From contig CP087213.1 of the NCBI GenBank assembly GCA_020912385.1, positions 496,001-560,000 of the forward strand: DNA of 64,000 nt. Direction: 5' to 3'. The translations under genes and the position numbers were made by a program. How positions within the stretch are numbered: the stretch's first letter is position 1; each line of letters starts with the position of its first letter. The notes under the pieces were generated by a model. That model was given only the letters and a program-made list of their open reading frames with translations, searched no databases and had not been told where the DNA came from. This document shows positions 10,601 to 23,219 of this stretch, one piece after another. The stretch is from Neofusicoccum parvum. Its lineage: Eukaryota > Ascomycota > Dothideomycetes > Botryosphaeriales > Botryosphaeriaceae.

Positions 10601-13600
10601 CTCATCAACTGCAGACCGTCGGGACCACCCGCGGGAGACGTTGCGCGGTGATCATCAGGATGCTACTGCTGTGCTGCATGCGGAGAGGCACAAGCTCCCA
10701 TCTCCTTGGCGCATTGCTCGGGCGTCGTCATACTCTCCTCTTCCTTTCCGTCCCGCCCCCCCTTCAATCTGTCGAAACAACCGTGTTTCGTTCGATTCGG
10801 TCCGCTAGCTCATTCGGATCTTCAACCACGGACTCGGCTTGTTGCTCTCTTGGCGCGACTGTCCATTTCCTTTCTGGAAATCCTCGGCAAGCCGTGCTCT
10901 TCGACGACGGGGTCCCAGGATTCTTGGCAACGCTTGAGCTCTGAATCATTTTGTCTTTCCTCCGTACCCTTATCCCTTTTCCTTGTTCCTCTAACCAAAC
11001 GAAGCTCTCTGATCCCGCGGATACTCGCGGGCGCTTGTTCGATTGTGTTTATCCATCGCACTCCTAATGCGCCGCCACAAAGGAAAGACTATTGCAATAC
11101 GTGAGCTGTCGCACGCAATGCCTCCAGGATCAACCAATACCGTTTAAGGTCCGGATAACACCGCTACGCAACCGGATGCTCGAATTCTCCCGGCCTTCGA
11201 TCGGGCAAGAGATACACGTACCAAAGGCCGGCAACCCAAGCTTTTACCACCAACGCTCCAGAGGAACACCTTCAGCCTTGTAGCACAGCATTCTGATCCA
11301 CTCTTTGAGTATTGCGGTTCCTTCCGCACCAGCCAGAAGCGACCGAGTAGGTGGAGAAATTATGGAAGGGATGAAAAGATAGCCGCATTCCGAAGGGTGG
11401 AGTAAAAGAAAGTCCGGCACTGTGACGCAGCGTTCCTATACTCCATTCCATCTGCGCCGTCTCTCCATTAGACTTTACTGATTCCAGCATCATTTTAGAG
11501 TCGTTCGTCATCGATATATCGCACCATGACCGAGACTAACCCGATGCGCAACATTAAGAGCACATCTTAATTAGTCTTCCAGAACGGCTTATCTTTTAAA
11601 GTCACCGACATTGAGTGGACCCTGAAGTCTGGATTGCTATGCCGACGGACCCTTGGACGATCTCGCACATGTTACCTTCCAATCCGGGCGCGTGGTTGGC
11701 TCGAAGCATATTGCCACACATATAGGGCCTCGAAATAATTCATTGTGATGAAGCCTGCATCTTGCCTACTTCACTTTCACATACGGATGAATGCCTAAAT
11801 TCTCATGAGTGTAACATGTGCAGCGTTATTCCACATGTCAGGACGACGCTATTAGGGCACGCTGGACAGCCAAGGCCATCAAGGTGGGTATAAGTAGCTG
11901 CGGCTGTACGATAATCGGATCTTAAATTCTCAACAAGATAATTCAGGATAAAGGCTCTAGGTTGTTGCAGTCCGCGCCTTCCTTCGGATGTTTGACAGGC
12001 ATGACGAGGTTGCACTTGCCATTTTCAGTATCACCCAATCAGCACCCCATGTCTAAGAAGGCGCTCGAAGTTATCGAAATCAAAAGAATTGTGGCTCGCT
12101 CGTTGTGGAGACACCGGCGATAGCTTGTTGGTCAAGTGACCGACTGCTTAGGACCCTTGCCTTCAATTTCCAAAAGCCGTGTAGGTTACCGAAGTCTGCC
12201 ACCGAATCCCGCACACATGAGCCCTTCATGCAGCACAATTGTCGTAAAAAAAAAAAAAAAGCGGGCCTTAGTAGATGACGTCTCAGCATCCATTATAGTC
12301 TACCAGATGTTGCGCTCACTTGATCAACTTGTAGGACAGTTCACGAGACCGCCCGCTCGGGTGCTGCTACACTCGAAAAGATCAGCCGCTCCATCCATCC
12401 TTTGCCTTTGCCTTTGCCCTCTTTATATGAACACTTTCATTGCTACCCGAGGAGCAACAACAAGCAAAGCTAAAAACAGCTGGAGGCCACTTACTCCTGA
12501 GAAGTGCGCTTTCTATTTGGTGACTTGTGCTAGCATCATCTCCAAGAATATGACATGGTTCATTGGTGTTCGAACATGTTGATGGGCATTATTCGTTGGT
12601 GGTAATGTAGCAACATTTTACCATTCATGCGAATCCTTAATTCCACTTGTTGAGATGATGCGTCGAGTGATGGAAAGCAAGATTGAACGCATTTGCAAGA
12701 GCTGTGGCGCACTTAGCGTAGTAAATAGACACACGGAGATTTTGGGTCCATATGGAAGTGAATCAGAATGTTCACAACCGTACTCACTTTCTCTGTTGCA
12801 CGATCGATTAGCAATGGGTCCTCATACCTAGTCTGCTGTTACCCACTACCACGGAATTGAACTATACTGGGCAGGAGATACGGGTAAAGGGGATAACGGA
12901 AACGATTTTAAGCAAGTCGATTAGGATGAAACTGATATTTATTGCTATGAGTCGCAGTCGTGTATCGAGGAACATGTTGTTTCTAGTTGGACATGATTGA
13001 AAGAAATAGGGAAAGTGGGGGCCTACGAGGATCTGGTAGCGTGAACGGGTACTCGTGAATAGAATAAACCCAGCAGGCGCGCAAAGCAGAAGCAGTAGAC
13101 CACTCTATTGCGAATGAGTCAACGGAGTCAGGCAGGGCCGCTGTGTTTGCAAACGGCTTCAGGACACCGTGCGCATTCGGTGCATTCAGTGATGCTTCCT
13201 CGGTTTAGGGTCACGCAGCTGATGCGTGAACGAGGCCGCCTGCAATCTGGCTCTAGCAAGCAAACCCGTCAGGGAGTATGAGGGACTCTGGAACATATAT
13301 GTATATGGTGCGCGCGCATGCTCAGTGACGTCGACAAGCCGCAAGATCGGGGTCTTGAGGCTGAAGTGGGGATGTTGGGCGGCGACGGGACCAAGGCCAG
13401 GGACGGATCCTCCGCAGAAGCCTATCCGAAAGTTTCAATCAACCTCCAGCCTCAAGCCGCGACCGCACCCTTCCCCCACAACTGCCTCTCGCGCCGACTG
13501 CTCTTTGCAATCACCAACCCGAATCTGTTGGTCGCGCGCCAGTGCGACCCTGTCCGCGCATACCTGACTCACCTGCCCACCAGCTATCACCGCCGCCGCC

Positions 13601-13689
13601 GCCGCCGCCGACGCGCGCACGCGTATCGCGATAGCTCCGACCCATCACCCGAGACCTAGTACCAGCGCGTCATTCACCATCTCGCCAAA
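7650..13689. other. Long gene-free stretch upstream of pac2 and TAF12
   Basis: From about 8.2 to 10.3 kb the sequence is very GC-rich. Open frames overlap on both strands because stop codons are rare, but none reads like a protein family. A pyrimidine-rich leader-like stretch lies at 10.73-11.0 kb with no convincing gene after it. From 11.1 to 13.2 kb the sequence is mixed with frequent stops, including a run of 15 A at 12246-12260. The last 450 bp are C-rich and probably the TAF12 leader. The long promoter region may matter for pac2, a developmental regulator. Confidence 0.5.
8341..8403. repeat. GGGCTGC-type tandem repeat
   Basis: Repeated GGGCTGC and CTGGGCTGC units run head to tail for about 60 bp in the GC-rich region upstream of pac2. 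The units vary slightly in length. Confidence 0.75.
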
Positions 13690-15649
13690 ATGAGTGGCAA
13701 CGCACCCGCCCCGGGACAAGCTCGTCCTCTCCCGCCGGGTATTCGCGTCAACCAAATCCAGGGCCTGCCGCATCTGACCGACCAGCAAAAGGCCGCATAC
13801 ACCCGTGGCGTCGCCAGCCTTTACGAGGCCTTCCAGAAACACGACAAGGACAGCCAAGAGTACAAGACGGCTGCCAATAAGCTGCTGGAGTTCACGAAGA
13901 AGATGGGCAAGGAGATGAACGAGTGGAAGGCCCGACAAGACCCTGCTAGCCAGCAAAGCCAGCAGCCACCCGCGCAGCAGCAAACGCAGCCCGAGAGACC
14001 TCAGAGCCAGGGCCAGCAGAGCCAGCCGCCACAGCAACCTCAGCAGCCGACCCAGGCGCAGCCCGCGAGCCAGCCTGGAAGCCAGCCCGGCCCTCAGCAA
14101 CCACCTCAGTTACCACAGCAGATCATACAGCACATTACGAACTTCCCCTTCCAGCTGCCGCTGAGCATAACACCTGGAACCCCCGAAGCTGAGGCCAAAT
14201 TGAAGGAGGCGAAGCACACATATGCTTCGTTACTACACAAGCAGGAGCAGCTGGCCACCAACCTCAGGCGGCTGTCAGCTATGGCACAGGAACGCCAGAA
14301 CCAGGGCCAGGAGATACCGGCCAACTGGGCCACTCAAAAGAACAACTTAGAGCAGCAGTTTGCAGGGGTCAAGAGAACTGTTGCCGAGTTCAGGAAATCC
14401 CAGGAGACTCTGAAGCAACAAAACCAGCAGCAGCAGCAATCCCAACACCAACAAACTCCGACGCAGCAGCAGAAACCGCAGGCTCAGCCTCCGCAACAAC
14501 AACAGCAGCCCGCCCAACAAACACCGCAGCAGCCACAACCACCTTCTCAGCAGCCCAACGGACAACAGGTCAAGACTGAGCCTAACTCTGCAGCGCCCCC
14601 GACACCAGTGCAGCCGCAAATTCAAATGGGTGGCCAGCCGAACCACCCGCCTCAACAGCCGCAGCAGGGTGCGCAAGGCGGCAATAATCAGCAGATGGCC
14701 AATAATCCGGCAGTCGAGGCAGCACGCCAGCAACTTAACCAGAGCAGGCCGCCGATGAGTCCAGCGACTTCTGGACCACAGCAGTCAGGCCAGCCTGCGT
14801 TCAGTGGACAAATGACGCCGCAGAGCGGGCAAATGCCTCAGCAGCAACCTATGAATGCGCAACGCCCTCCTCTCAACCCGCAGCAAGCATCTCAAATGAA
14901 CCAGATGCAACATTCCCCGCATCCGCAAAGCGCTGGCGGCCATCCAAACGGGCCTGTTCCGTTAACACATGGGCAAGCTATGTCGGCAGCCGCCCGCACC
15001 TACTCAGATAGCCGCAGCACACCGCAGCTTCCAGCCTCACAAAGCTACCAGAACATGGGCAACCGCAGCGAGCAGATGGCCAATCCTAAAATGCCGATTC
15101 CCAAGACGCTCAACGCTCCGCCACCTCACCCCGTCACGATGGGACCAGCGAGACCGACTCTTGGAGGACCGAGCAACGGCGCACCCGGCATGATGGGACA
15201 ACCTGTTATTGCCGGCCATCCGCAATACCATCTGGAAGGCGACGAGAACAGGGTGTTGAGCAAGAAGAAGCTTGACGAGCTGGTGAGGCAGGTGACGGGT
15301 GCTGGTGAAGCCAATGGCGAGGCATTGTCGCCCGAGGTCGAGGAGGTGAGCTTGCTTCACTTGAGATTAGACGGCATAGGCTAACGACGACCAGGCGATG
15401 CTCCAGCTGGCGGACGACTTTTTGGACAACGTCGTGTCTTCGGCATGCAAGCTGGCCAAGCTCCGCGAAACGTCACAGCTTGAAATCCGCGACATTCAGA
15501 ACATCCTTGAGCGCAACTACAACATTCGTATCCCGGGCTACGCGTCGGACGAGGTCCGCACGGTGCGCAAGTTCCAACCGGCACCGGGCTGGACTCAGAA
15601 GATGAATGCCGTCCAAGCCGCGAAAGTCATGGGTGGAAAGACGGACTAA
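13690..15649 (+). CDS. TAF12: TFIID/SAGA subunit TAF12
   Basis: Two exons (13690-15345 and 15395-15649) encode 636 residues. The 49-nt intron has a GTGAGC donor and a CTAAC branch point. TAF12 is the H2B-like histone-fold partner of TAF4 in TFIID and of Ada1 in SAGA. The histone fold is at the C-terminus, from about residue 515: [14 protein letters not shown], then [20 protein letters not shown] and [20 protein letters not shown]. The intron interrupts this fold. The long N-terminal part has a conserved block (residues 20-75, [20 protein letters not shown]) and a large Gln/Pro-rich middle. A C-rich leader precedes the ATG. Confidence 0.95.
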
Positions 15650-16306
15650 GCGAGCCGACAATGTCGGTGTGCTGGGCAAAAAAAGTTTTCCTTCCCGCAG
15701 ACGGGCGGTTTGTTTGGTCTCCGCGTCCCTGCATTTAATTTTTGAGATTTGGACGGATTACGGCAGCATCCATTGGCGCAACAGTTTGATATCGGGCAGC
15801 AAACCTTGGACACGGCGTAGGGCATGGGAATTTGGGAGGCCGCAAGGCGGAATGAAGGCGGCAGGACGAATGGCGGAGTCCGGCCCCCAAAGGATGACGG
15901 GTGGTGGTGCGCGGGTGACTCGTGCATGGAAAATCGGCATCTCAGCCCCATACACGCCGCAAAAGGCGGAGCAGATGCTGACGGATCGGCCGCAACCTGC
16001 CCGCTGGTGCCTATTTTAGCCACGATTTGGGCTCATTCAGGGCATTTTGGGTCAGCAGGGGCGGGCTTCTCGCGTCACAGCCGCGCTCGGCGCTGTCACC
16101 TGCAGCACCACGGGCGAGGGAAGGTTCATCCCATGCGGCTCTGACAGCCCTACAGGTAGCAATATATCCACCATGATTCAGATGCTTTCGGCGACCTCCT
16201 TTTCTCTGTATTGCCCGCTGCTGCAAGGTGGCATAAATACACGCCTTGCGACGTCCAATTACGCGCATCTACACAGCTGCGCACAGCCAGCCCATCGCGC
16301 TCCAGC
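15650..16306. other. Intergenic, TAF12 3' UTR and CorA promoter
   Basis: No gene is recognised here. The right end holds a TATA-like element and the probable 5' leader of the CorA-like transporter. Confidence 0.5.
16231..16238 (+). promoter_or_regulatory. TATA-like element of the CorA-like gene
   Basis: GCATAAAT lies about 70 bp upstream of the chosen ATG at 16307. This supports that start over the in-frame ATG at 16211, which would lie upstream of the element. Confidence 0.4.
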
Positions 16307-18940
16307 ATGGCGACGCCACCGCTAGAACCTCGGCGGACCTTTTCCGCCCCGTCCATCTCCATCGAGGACACCACCGCCGAAGAGCCGCTCGAGGAGCTTC
16401 ACTCAGGTATCTTCCCTGGATCCGAGCATTCCTGCCCGCCCATTGCTGAACACATGCAGACGACCCCGCGAGCCCTGACTTCAAGGCGCTCCCGAAGCGC
16501 AACACCGCGCCTCCGCCGCAACCAAACGGCCACTTCCACCACCGCCGACGCAGCCCCGGCCCCGAGTGGAACACACCATGGGATCCCAGCGATTGGAAGG
16601 ACGGCAGGGTGCTGGTCATTGACTACCTGGGCCGAGGTGCGCCAGATCACCCCACACTGCACGCGCAGCGGCTCTCAGCTCACACAAACGCGGCAGATGA
16701 CGGCGACGGCAAGCGGAGGATCCAGGCGCAGGAGATCCGGAGCGTGAAAGGCCTGCGGACGCTGCTGGAGAACCGCGAGCTGCGCGCGGCCTCGATCCTG
16801 CGCGTGATCCACATCCAGAACGCGTCGTGGGCCAACCACTACATCCTGCGCAAGTTCAACATGGAGCACGACGACGACATGGTCGGCTCGGCCTTCGGCC
16901 GCTGGGCGCGCTTCGAGAAGCCGCAGCAGCGCGCCGGCAAGCCGGTGCTGAATGCGCGTACGTTTCGCCCGCAGCGCGACCCGTGGCGTGGCATCAGCCG
17001 CTGCGCTTTCGGCCTCGACTACCTGAAGCACTACGATGCACGCAAGTACAACAAGGACGCCGAGGACGAGAAGGTCAAGATGATGGAGCTGAATACGTAC
17101 GATCCCTTCGAGACACCTGTATATGGGTATGATGTGTTCGTGCAGCGTCTGTCGGTGTACGTCCAGCACCGCGAGCCCGTCGAGGAGCTGCAGGATTTCG
17201 AGGCGCAGATGCGCAACCCGTACAACCAGGACGAGTACAACGAGTACCGGCGGCTGAAGAAGCAGTACGAGGCGAAGAACTCGCATCATCACCGGAATCC
17301 GCACCACGACAGCCCGGGCGGCTATTTCCCGCACCTGGACGAGCTGGACAATGGCAACACGATCATCGTCTTTGAAAATGCGCAGTCGTCGAGCCCCGAG
17401 GATACGCTGATCCAGGCCAGGCATGAGACCGAGGCCAGGTGGCGCCGTCTGCCGTTCTACGTGAGGAAAGAGCAGAAGGCTACGGATGAGCAGTTGGCGG
17501 TCGAGTGTATGGACTTGGTGTTGAAGGATATTTTCAAGGCTATTACAGTGGCGTGGGACAGGTTCCTGCGTGCTTGCGAGACTCATGTCGGCATCCTAGT
17601 GCGTTTGCTCTTCTTCTTTCCCCGAAGCTTGCTGCTCACAAAACACTCAGGAGGACAAAATCTACGAGAATCCAGCTGACGAGTCCCGTGCTCCTGAACT
17701 GTGGATCAACTCCTCACTTTGGCTTAAAGTAGAGAAGCTGGTGTACCTGCATCTCGACCTGGCGAAAGATGTAAGGAACATGATGGCCGAAGTCACCGGA
17801 GACGATGGCCCCGACGAATGGATCTCGCAGTCCGCAGAAGAGTTCGATAAGCTGGCGAACTCGGTGAATGAGGACTTGATCAAGCCTACCGGAAATCTCA
17901 GCGACATGATGTATAAATCAGTTGAGATCCGCGATTCACGCCTCGGCCTCCAGCTCGACGCCAGCATGTGGCGCCTCTCCTGGATCACATTCATCTTCCT
18001 GCCGCTCACGTTTATCTCCGGGTTCTTTGGGATGAATGTCGACATTTTTTCCAAAGACGAAAACAATCCAAAACTCAAGTGGTATTTCATCGTTACCGTC
18101 CCCCTCATGGTTACCGTCGTCCTCTTCTGGTTCTTCTTTAAGCGCGCCGGGCCAGGCCTCGACAACGACCCCACCGACTCCCAACGCGGCGTCTACGAGC
18201 ACCTCTTCCACGAATTCAGCGACAATTACCCGCGCGTCTGGGCGCGCGAGGGTCCCCGCATGACCGCCACGGCGCCCAACGGCAGCGTCTTCAAGCGCCT
18301 GAAATGGCGCCTCATCCGCCGCTGGTTCGACCCGGACAAGACCATCAAGGCGCGCGGCTACAACCCAGCCGAAGACCTGGGGCTCTACGCGCGCTTCAAG
18401 CGCAAGATGACGCGGCGCTGGCTGCGCGAGCTGGAGAACGACGAGCGCGAGCAAGCCGCCGTCGACGGCGACCACACGGCGCTCGAGCAGCTGACGCCGC
18501 GCGGCGGCAACAGCGGCAACACCAGCGCGTACGACCTGGGCCCGGCGATGGAGGCGGGCAGCGCGCCGGCCACGGGCAGCGAGGGCCCGCTGGTGGACGC
18601 GCGGTCCCGCTCGAGCAGCAGCCCGAAGCTGCGGGCGACCGAGGAGCTGGCGTACCTGGCCACGCAGGCCGCGGCCGAGGGCGAGCCGGGCGCCGTGCCG
18701 GGCATCAGGCGGATGCGGTCCGAGAGCGGGAGTCCGGGGCACGGGCGGAGCGGGAGCGGGGGCAGGCCGGGGAGCTCGGGGTTGAGCGCGGCGATGGTGG
18801 AGGTGGAGATGAGTGATGTGGGTGGGAGTGGGGATGATGGCGAGGCACAGGATTCTGGCGAGGGCTGGAGGAGGGGGAGGAGTACGGGCGGCAAGGTGGA
18901 TAGGTTGCATGTCGGGTTCAAGCCGGGGAGGGGTATGTGA
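16307..18940 (+). CDS. CorA-like Mg2+ transporter
   Basis: Three exons (16307-16406, 16460-17598, 17651-18940) encode 842 residues. The introns are 53 and 52 nt. The CorA signature GMN (residues 540-542, in FISGFFGMNVD) closes the first membrane segment (about 521-541). A second segment follows at about 557-577 (WYFIVTVPLMVTVVLFWFFF). This two-helix C-terminal pore is diagnostic of the family, which works as a pentamer moving Mg2+ or other divalent cations. The large hydrophilic N-terminal part would form the cytosolic funnel. The ~265 residues after the second helix are a variable Gly/Ser/Ala-rich tail, much longer than in bacterial CorA. Plasma membrane location is likely but not shown. Confidence 0.9.
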
Positions 18941-19619
18941 TTCAGAAGGGTATGAGCGAGAGTATGAGCGTGAGCAAGAACATTAGCATGAGCATTAGCA
19001 CCGGCACGAGTAGATGAGTAGACGTTTCGGTTTGTATATACTTGTGGGTGGGGAAAAGTTGGGGATGGATGGGACGGGGGTTTGAGGATCAGAACAGTAG
19101 ACATTCTCAAGATAGTCATGACACACATGCCGTGTTGAGAACAGTCAATGAAACAACTTGAAGCGTGATGGAAACTCTATGCGTTTAATGAGGGGTCAAT
19201 TTGTCTATAAGTTGGCCTTTGGTGTAGAATGGATGGGCCGATTTTGGGGGTGAGGGTTGCCGCCGTTAAAAAATTCAGAGCTCATTTTGGGCTACCAGCC
19301 TTTGAAGTTCATCGCTTTTTGGTGAATGAACTGCCTTAGAAGATCCACGCCATATCTAAAGCCTCATCCGTGTGAGGCAGTTCCGAGTTGTGAGACCTCA
19401 TTTCTCATGCTCGCTTGCTTTTTGCATGGGCCTTTGACTTGAAGTGATGTGACCTGTGTAAACGCCGTAATACTCGGGGGGATGTGAAGTGAATATCTTG
19501 AAAAGAGTCAAACAGTTTACCGCATCCCAAAGAATGCAGCATTGCCTCTATCACCGCCATGCTGAGTGACCGCAAGCCTAGTTCGTACGCAGCAGCCGAG
19601 TTGCCACGAGCCCCGTCTC
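18941..19619. other. Intergenic between convergent genes
   Basis: This stretch contains the 3' ends of the CorA-like gene and the minus-strand acidic protein gene. No further gene is seen. Confidence 0.5.
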
Positions 19620-20337
19620 TCAATTCCGCGGCTTATACCAAGGATCGTCACCATCCGAGAGCCAGGCCTCGTCATCATCGTCACCATCGTCGTCCTCATC
19701 GTCTTCATCCTCGTCGTGATCATCATCCCCACCCGCTTCCAGCCCCTCCCTGTAGTAGTGCGCCGGATCGATCTTCCGGTCCTTCCTCCTCATCGCGTCG
19801 TGCAGCACCGTCCAGATGGGCATGTCGCCCTCGCCCATCTCGACGTAGTCGGCGAACGGGCCGGGCCGGTACTTCTGCGTGAAGGTGGCGGCCAGCGCCG
19901 ACCAGGTGGCGTCGCGCGCCGCGGCCGCGGTGACGAGGTCGAAGGTCGGGCAGGGCACGTTGAAGGTCTGCTGCGAGGTCTGGAGCAGCCAGTTCAGCCG
20001 GTTGGGCAGGTCGTCCAGCGTGAAGGCGGTGCTGCCGCCGCAGGGGGGAGAGGGTGAGTCGGTGAAGTGAGGGTAGTTGTCATCGCCGTCAGGATCGTTC
20101 TCGGAGGCAGAGTTGCTGGCGGGGTTTGTCTGACTGGACGATTGGTCCTGGGACGGATGAGCGCTGTTAGTGGAGGTGAAGTGAGAGCAGGTGAGATGGA
20201 CGAACGGTGGCGGAAGCCTGAGCTTGGCCGGTTGTGGCTTGGCCCTCAAGAGTGAGTCCTTTTTGAAGCTCTATGAGCCGCTTGAGGTTCGGGTGTATAT
20301 CAAGGACATTCTCGTCAATTTTACGGCGTGATTCCAT
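19620..20337 (-). CDS. Unknown acidic protein
   Basis: I do not recognise this family. Two minus-strand exons (20337-20206 and 20147-19620) encode 219 residues. The 58-nt intron has a GTTCGT donor and a CACTAAC branch point 18 nt before its AG; removing it joins two frames that otherwise end. Residues 1-44 include a charged stretch (MESRRKIDENVLDIHPNLKR). A Ser/Asn-rich linker follows, then a compact region with ordered-looking motifs (TAFTLDDLPNRLNWLLQTS, KYRPGPFADYVEMGEGD). The tail is a run of Asp/Glu. No signal peptide or membrane segment is seen. An upstream in-frame start (about 20448) is possible. Confidence 0.6.
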
Positions 20338-21454
20338 GTCTCTGTCGGGTATGTCCTCCTTGTAGCTTTGCTGGTGGACTTGGTGGTTTGGTGTCGGTAG
20401 TGAGTGGAAGATCGGAGTTCCTTTTATGAGAGGATGCCGTACAGTCAAATGATTGGATCTAAAGGGTCTGAAGAGGAAATTTCGGGGCCTGCGATTGCCT
20501 AATTAGGTGCAGCAACTACCATGGCACCGATGAGCACTTTGACCTCTGGATATCTCGTATTTCCAAACAGGTAGACACCGGGTGGAGTGACTGAGAGTGA
20601 ACTCTTGAGTATACGTGCAGCTTTATTTGTCTTATGTCTTGTAGTTCTGACTGATCGATGTTTTCTCCGGAAGACTTTACCGGATTATTGAACAAGTCGA
20701 GACGAATTCCTCAGTCTCCCATCCCTCAACTTCCGATGAGATGATGTGCATTTCGTTTGACGCGCAGTCTCATCTCCGCATGCTTCTCCTTCAGGTTAGT
20801 TGGGCGCTGACTAACCAGGGCGGGGTCTCAAAACTCCTCCGCAGCCACCCTTGTGCACCTGTGAGCCTTCCAACCCTCCAGAAGAAGCTTGCCTCGCGCA
20901 TTTCCCATCTTTCTCCAACTCGTGTAGTTTATCTACCGGTTATATCCCGGACGTGACACGAGGTCGGTTCAGATAGGATTGTAACACGGCCCTACCACCA
21001 TGGGCAGTTGAAGCATCTATCTGGACACGACGGTGAAGTGACAGGATCCCAAACCTATCCGGCCGATTGCTTCAACTGTCCATAGGTATACAGCATGTCC
21101 TTATTGCAATATTCCATGCACTGACCAGGTAAGAGAACTCAAGAGGGCGAGGCCGTACAACGTCCGGGAAGCGTAGCTCATTGCCGGTCTGAGCTCTCGA
21201 TAAGTGGGAGCGTTCGTCAACGAACGGAGCGGGCCGGAATCACCGATGGTGCACATGACGATGATACTCTCGCAAGACTGAAGCAGGGTTCCGTGAGGCA
21301 ACTCTGCACAACCTGGGCCCAAGACAATTCCAGAGCGCTCCTTGCTGGTAGGGGCGAATCAGTTTAGGGCAGACCACCTTATCATGCATTCAGGAACCCG
21401 AAGATCGACGTTGGTACGACCCGCACCGGGCCGGCATCTCACCTACGCAAGGCT
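20338..21454. other. Divergent intergenic region with a hairpin-forming inverted repeat
   Basis: This stretch separates the acidic protein gene (-) from the lectin-like gene (+). The only structure I see is the inverted repeat at 20998-21088. No protein family is recognised in the short open frames. Confidence 0.5.
20998..21088. repeat. Imperfect inverted repeat, about 18-bp arms
   Basis: The left arm (20998-21015, CCATGGGCAGTTGAAGCA) pairs with the right arm (21068-21086, TGCTTCAACTGTCCATAGG) with one mismatch and one bulge. The loop is about 52 nt. It could be a small non-autonomous element or a hairpin; TACC on the left and GGTA on the right extend the symmetry. Confidence 0.6.
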
Positions 21455-23119
21455 GTGGAACCTAGTACTCCTCACATAAAGATGGCGGGGCCCACTGCGA
21501 TCTCGTGCCTCGCTCGCCTCGCAGCCTTGTGCCCATTCTTTGCTTTCATCATGGCTGCACCACCAGAGCCAGGCGTCAGCACGCTGGAACTTGACGAGGT
21601 GGCCCAACAAGAGAACGAGGAGCAGGCCAGACTGAAAAAGGCCGCGATCGCAGCGTCGGAGCCGTCAATTTCCCAACAGCAGAAGGATGCGCAAGCACTC
21701 CAGGTACAGTACGGTAGCCTTCCCGAGGTAGTCGATCAGCAACCTCGGAAGAACGAGTGGACGATCTGCGGCCTCAAAATGAAGAGGAAATTCTGGATCG
21801 TAGTAGCCGTTGTGATAATCCTGGTGCTCGTCGCTGCCATCGGAGGTGGCCTTGGAGCAGGACTGTCATCAAAATCCGACGACAGATCAGACCCAGCACC
21901 CTCCAGCACATCGCCTTCTCCATCGCTCTCCCTACGATCCACCTCCAAGCTGGCCAGTGTGAACTACACGGACAGTTCCGGCACCGAGAACTATTGGGTT
22001 TATTATCAATTATCTTCCAAGGATCTATACCGAAGCGGGTGGAACGCGAATACTGAGGAGTGGAAGCCGGAAATAGTATCGAACGATACAGGCCATATCA
22101 TGCAGGACACTCCACTCGCTGCAGACCTGGCTTATCCAGCCGTAAGTTTTTTTTCTTTCTTTTTTTCCCCTCAAAGCGGTAAACCGCTCTCCTTTGACGA
22201 AGATGTTGAGATTTTCGGCTGCTAATGATCTGCATGCCGGGCAGAGACGTATCCTCGATATATACTGGTTGGGCCCGTCCAACATAATCTGGCATGGTCT
22301 GCTCACCAGCAACCGCGATTGGACTTTCGACGAAGCTAAGGACAGCAGCGGGAACACCCCATACACGGCAAATGGTATCACTTCCTACGGTAAAGAATGC
22401 ATAACCTGCTGGGATAGCAATACTACCATATTTTATGACGATGACAGCCTGAGCTTCGCTCGGTCGAATGACAACGACTATCCTGATTGGACACGACGAG
22501 TTTTGACACGAGTTCGCGACTTCCCAAAGCCGGCGAAAGACAGCTCCCTCGTGATAAAGCCGGTCTACGGGAGCGGCACCACTGCGGTGTTGTACATAAA
22601 CCCAGATGGGCAGGAAAACTTGCTACAATTCATATGGAACGGGGACATGTGGGAAGAGCCTAGTGCGTAAACACCATCATCTCCTCCTTTCCATCCGCTT
22701 CTTCCCGTCGAGGCATCGTTGTCTCTTCTCGCATCTGACATTTCGACATAGCTGAACTCCCGACATCAGTCCCCAAGAACGCCTCCATCACAGCCTTCAC
22801 CGCCGGCTTCAATAGCACAGACTCCGCCAACTTCACAATTCAGGTCCTGACGTCGCAGCCTGAGAGCGCGACCGGAGGTGTCACTCTCACCGCGTACGAC
22901 GGGCTGACGGATACATGGATCTCAACTCCCGACCTCCCTGCCTTCGTGGACGTACTTCCGGAGTCTCCTTTGGCAGCCAGTCAGGCGGGGAGAGTCTATG
23001 GGTTCGTGTCGAATAACGGAATAGTGGAGATTGCCGAGTGGGTGTGGCAATGGGGAAGTGGGGCAGATGGTATGTTTGAAAAAGTCGAAGGAGTTGTGAA
23101 AACACCAGTGTCTGGATGA
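21455..23119 (+). CDS. Membrane-anchored protein with fucose-lectin-like ectodomain
   Basis: Three exons (21455-22141, 22245-22662, 22752-23119) encode 490 residues from the first ATG. In-frame alternatives are 21482 and 21551. The last (MAAPPEPGVSTLELDE) would give a clean type II topology with a cytosolic N-terminus. The motif SLPEVV and a basic stretch precede one strong membrane helix (residues 113-137). This layout is common in fungal proteins with a fucose-specific-lectin-like beta-propeller outside the cell. The ectodomain has W-rich, propeller-like strands (NYWVYYQLSSKDLYRSGWN, VLYINPDGQENLLQFIWNGD) and several N-glycosylation sites. The family call is by resemblance only. The last acceptor could also be 22769, in the same frame. 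Confidence 0.65.
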
Positions 23120-23219
23120 TGAGTCGCAGTGATTGCGTGGTCTGGGAGTGGAGATACAGAGTACACAAGAGTGGAAGGAACGGAGTTACTATTAGTTCTT
23201 AATCCTCCTAATATATTAG

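Noticed and set aside
11064..11144. Short frame MRRHKGKTIAIRELSHAM as a transposase start
   Set aside because: Only 26 codons before a stop, and no transposase sequence follows.
12246..12260. A15 run as the poly-A tail of a retroelement
   Set aside because: No reverse-transcriptase-like sequence, target duplication or repeat body is visible around it.
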